DNA of 64,000 bases from Cryptosporangium aurantiacum. GTDB lineage: Bacteria; Actinomycetota; Actinomycetes; Mycobacteriales; Cryptosporangiaceae. Location: positions 124,001 to 188,000 of the forward strand of contig NZ_FRCS01000011.1 in the NCBI RefSeq assembly GCF_900143005.1, written 5' to 3'. The notes beneath the pieces are model-generated. The model did not search any database. It was not told where the DNA came from and worked only from the letters and a program-made list of their open reading frames with translations. This document shows positions 62,254 through 64,000 of the stretch, one piece after another. Each line of letters starts with the position of its first letter. Within the stretch, counting starts at the first letter, position 1. The position numbers were made by a program, and so were the translations under genes.

Positions 62254-62270
62254 TCATCCTTCGCGGATGA
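62254..62270. promoter_or_regulatory. Island palindrome 12 (perfect dyad, variant half-site)
   Basis: TCATCC-TTCGC-GGATGA: both halves use the MalT-box core GGATGA. It lies upstream of the amidotransferase (start 62198, minus strand) and just after the DUF1028 stop. Confidence 0.75.
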
Positions 62271-62274
62271 AAAC

Positions 62275-63144
62275 TCAGTGCTGCCCGTACCGGACGCGCA
62301 GGTCGGCGAGCACCTCCCGGTCGATCACCGCGTCGTCGTGGATGCGGTTGTCGTAGTTCTCGCTGCCGAGGAACAGCTGGAACCGTCGCTGCGCCGCCGG
62401 GTCCCAGACGTCGTCGACGGTGCCGTCGTAGTACCCGCGGGACGCCATCAGCGTCTTCAGCTCCCGCGCCAGGACAGCGTCGATCGGGATCAGATCCGCC
62501 GGGTCGCTCGGGAAGTACGCGAGCCGGTGCAGCGCGTAGCACCTGGCCAGCTCCGCGATCGGCTCCGGGTGGTCGTAGACGGAGATCACCACGTGCCGGT
62601 CGTCCAAGGCTCCGTAACCGCCGTCGCGCCGGACGACGAGGAGCGCGGCGGACTGCTGCCCCCGGACGTCGCCGCCCGCCCGCTGCCCGGCGGCGAGCCC
62701 GGCCATCAGGCGTTCGGCCAGCGACCCGCCGGTCTGTTCGAACGTCCGGATCATCTCCTCCGGCACGACGCCGCCCGCGAGCCCGTTCCCGAGCGCCACG
62801 CAGTCCCGGCCGGTGCGGCTCCCGGCCCACCCGTCCCACTCGTGCAGCGCGTCGCCGGTGTACGCGGCGGGGTCGCCGGCCGGAGCGAGGAGGGCGAACT
62901 GGCGCGTGGCCCGGGCGGGGTCGTCGTTGAGAAGGACGTCGATCGCTTGGGAAGGCGTCGCGCCGCACCGCAGCAGCCGCAGCCCGACGAATCCGTGGCG
63001 GGGGTTCGCGAACCCCTGCGTCGCGACGACGCCGATGTCCGCCTCGCCGTACGGCACCAGGCTCCCGACGCCGGGGAACTTGGACTGCACGGCGACGCCC
63101 AGGTCGCCGGTGGCGGCGTCGCGGCCGAGAATCGAGTACGTCAT
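62275..63144 (-). CDS. DUF1028 Ntn-hydrolase-fold protein
   Basis: A 289-residue protein of the DUF1028 family, with an Ntn-hydrolase-like fold: TYSILGRDAATGDLGVAVQS, SKFPGVGSLVPYGEADIGVVATQG, then NPRHGFVGLRLL. A conserved Thr2 would be the nucleophile after Met removal. A C-terminal extension (ELKTLMASRGYYDGTVDDVWD) looks like a peptidoglycan-binding-like repeat. ATG 63144. The mature N-terminus matters for the fold, which supports this start. It is divergent from the antiporter gene with an exact palindrome between. Function of the family is unresolved. Confidence 0.9.
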   Translation of the reverse strand: MTYSILGRDAATGDLGVAVQSKFPGVGSLVPYGEADIGVVATQGFANPRHGFVGLRLLRCGATPSQAIDVLLNDDPARATRQFALLAPAGDPAAYTGDALHEWDGWAGSRTGRDCVALGNGLAGGVVPEEMIRTFEQTGGSLAERLMAGLAAGQRAGGDVRGQQSAALLVVRRDGGYGALDDRHVVISVYDHPEPIAELARCYALHRLAYFPSDPADLIPIDAVLARELKTLMASRGYYDGTVDDVWDPAAQRRFQLFLGSENYDNRIHDDAVIDREVLADLRVRYGQH

Positions 63145-63183
63145 CGTGACGCTCAGCGTCGTCCGCGGGGCGCGTCGGCGGGC

Positions 63184-63200
63184 TCACCCGCAGCGGGTGA
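63184..63200. promoter_or_regulatory. Island palindrome 13 (exact)
   Basis: TCACCC-GCAGC-GGGTGA, 40 bases upstream of the DUF1028 start and 71 bases upstream of the divergent antiporter start. Confidence 0.85.
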
Positions 63201-63270
63201 TCCGGCTCCGGCCCGTTGCCGCGAGAGTCGGTCGCCGCGGACGAACCGCCGCGGACGAAGCGGAGACGGG

Positions 63271-64000
63271 ATGCCGGAGACCACCTCGGAGAGCATCGCA
63301 GTCCTCGTCGCGGCGGCGGTCGTGTTCGGTTGGGGCGCGGTCTCGGCGCGCCTGGAACGGGCGGACCTGACCGCGCCGATCGTGTTCACGGTGGCGGGCA
63401 CCGGTCTCGCGGTGTTCGGCGTCGTCAACTCCGACGCGGCGCCCGAGACGCTGAAGGTCCTGGTCGAACTCACGCTGGTCTGGGTGCTGTTCGCCGACGC
63501 CGCCCGGGTCCGCGTCCACGACCTGCGCGGGGATCTCGGGGTGGTGGTGCGGCTGCTGGCCGTCGGTCTGCCGCTGACGGTGCTGGCCGGCTGGGGGCTG
63601 GCGGCGTGGCTGCTGCCGGGGCTGGGCCTCTGGCTGGCGCTGCTGGTCGGTGCCGCGCTGGCCCCCACCGACGCGGCGCTGGGCGTCCCGGTCGTCACCA
63701 ATCCCGCGGTGCCGTCCCGGATCCGGCGGCTGATCACGGTCGAGAGCGGGTTGAACGACGGGATCGTGACGCCGATCGTGCTGGTCGCGATCGCCGGCGC
63801 CGCGGCGTCACACGGGGAGGGCGCGGGAAGCGCGGTGGTGGACCTCGCGCTGGGCGCCGCGGTCGGGATAGCCGTCGGGTTCCTCGGCGGCCGGGTGCTG
63901 CGCTGGGCCCGCGCGCGAGGCTGGGCCGCCGAGGACTTCGCGGGTATCGGGGTGCTGGCGCTGGCGGTGCTCGCGTACGCGGTCGCGCTGGCCGTCGGGG
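63271..64000 (+). CDS. CPA1-type sodium/proton antiporter, 5' part
   Basis: The gene starts at ATG 63271 (PETTSESIAVLVAAAVVFGWG) with GGAGAC upstream and runs off the right end, giving 243 residues. Helices include APIVFTVAGTGLAVFGVV and LALLVGAALAPTDAALGVPVVT, whose APTDAAL is the helix-5 ion-binding region of CPA1 antiporters, and ITVESGLNDGIVTPIVLVAIAG follows as the helix-6 signature. The open frame reaches base 64000. It should exchange Na+ or K+ for H+ at the membrane. It is divergent from DUF1028 with a shared palindrome. Confidence 0.92.
   Translation, partial: MPETTSESIAVLVAAAVVFGWGAVSARLERADLTAPIVFTVAGTGLAVFGVVNSDAAPETLKVLVELTLVWVLFADAARVRVHDLRGDLGVVVRLLAVGLPLTVLAGWGLAAWLLPGLGLWLALLVGAALAPTDAALGVPVVTNPAVPSRIRRLITVESGLNDGIVTPIVLVAIAGAAASHGEGAGSAVVDLALGAAVGIAVGFLGGRVLRWARARGWAAEDFAGIGVLALAVLAYAVALAVG

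Overview
The window comes from a very GC-rich actinobacterium. The coding style is strongly third-position GC, with many GTG starts, GTGA/ATGA stop-start overlaps and purine-rich ribosome sites. Several families are typical of Actinobacteria: a RheA-type heat-shock repressor with its operators, an ECF sigma factor carrying a SnoaL-like tail (as a remnant), an ANTAR regulator, Rv1733c-family and Hrp1-like proteins, and large LuxR-type (LAL) ATPases. A filamentous soil lineage (Frankia/Cryptosporangium-like) would fit, but the sequence alone does not fix the genus. No rRNA, tRNA, CRISPR array or insertion sequence was seen.

Region 1 (1-7.3 kb) starts inside an operon whose last two genes are an isoprenylcysteine-methyltransferase-like protein and an FAD oxidoreductase, an arrangement known from alkylresorcinol clusters. 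It continues with a DmpA-type peptidase, a STAS protein without the phospho-acceptor, an LLM oxidoreductase fused to a hemerythrin domain, a TetR/SDR divergent pair with twin operators, and an alpha/beta hydrolase lacking the usual catalytic His. Region 2 (7.4-16.3 kb) holds a sigma-factor fragment, three exact copies of a 68-bp repeat, an Hrp1-like CBS protein, and a heat-shock unit. In that unit rheA (8703) and hsp20 (14870) share paired TGTCATC-N5-GACGACG-like operators, and a 1737-residue helicase-nuclease gene lies between them. Region 3 (16.3-21.9 kb) has a GAF/PAS histidine kinase, a TRIC-type channel and an M20 dipeptidase.

Region 4 (22-63 kb) is a long stress, envelope and energy island. 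It contains three LAL regulators, two M24 peptidase-family proteins (one degenerate), two DHA2 transporters, an APC permease, DUF308, DUF6325, DUF7144 and DUF1269 proteins, a potassium channel, a diacylglycerol-kinase-like enzyme, PPK2 with an overlapping P-type cation ATPase, a GH63/GH13 pair, an M48 protease, an Rv1733c-family protein, a membrane phosphatase, a YihY protein reading in frame into a DUF7144 protein, an AI-2E-family exporter, a class II amidotransferase, a DUF1028 protein and a CPA1 antiporter that runs off the end.

The main discovery is a 17-bp palindrome, TCACCC-N5-GGGTGA, always with a 5-base spacer. It occurs in five exact and about ten near-exact copies, almost all between genes, at the promoters of this island only (22,028 to 63,200). 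None was noticed in the first 22 kb. The half-site GG(G/A)TGA resembles the MalT box core GGA(T/G)GA, and the island encodes three MalT-like LAL proteins. I infer a LAL-controlled stress regulon that couples proteolysis, polyphosphate/nucleotide metabolism, ion transport and small membrane stress proteins.
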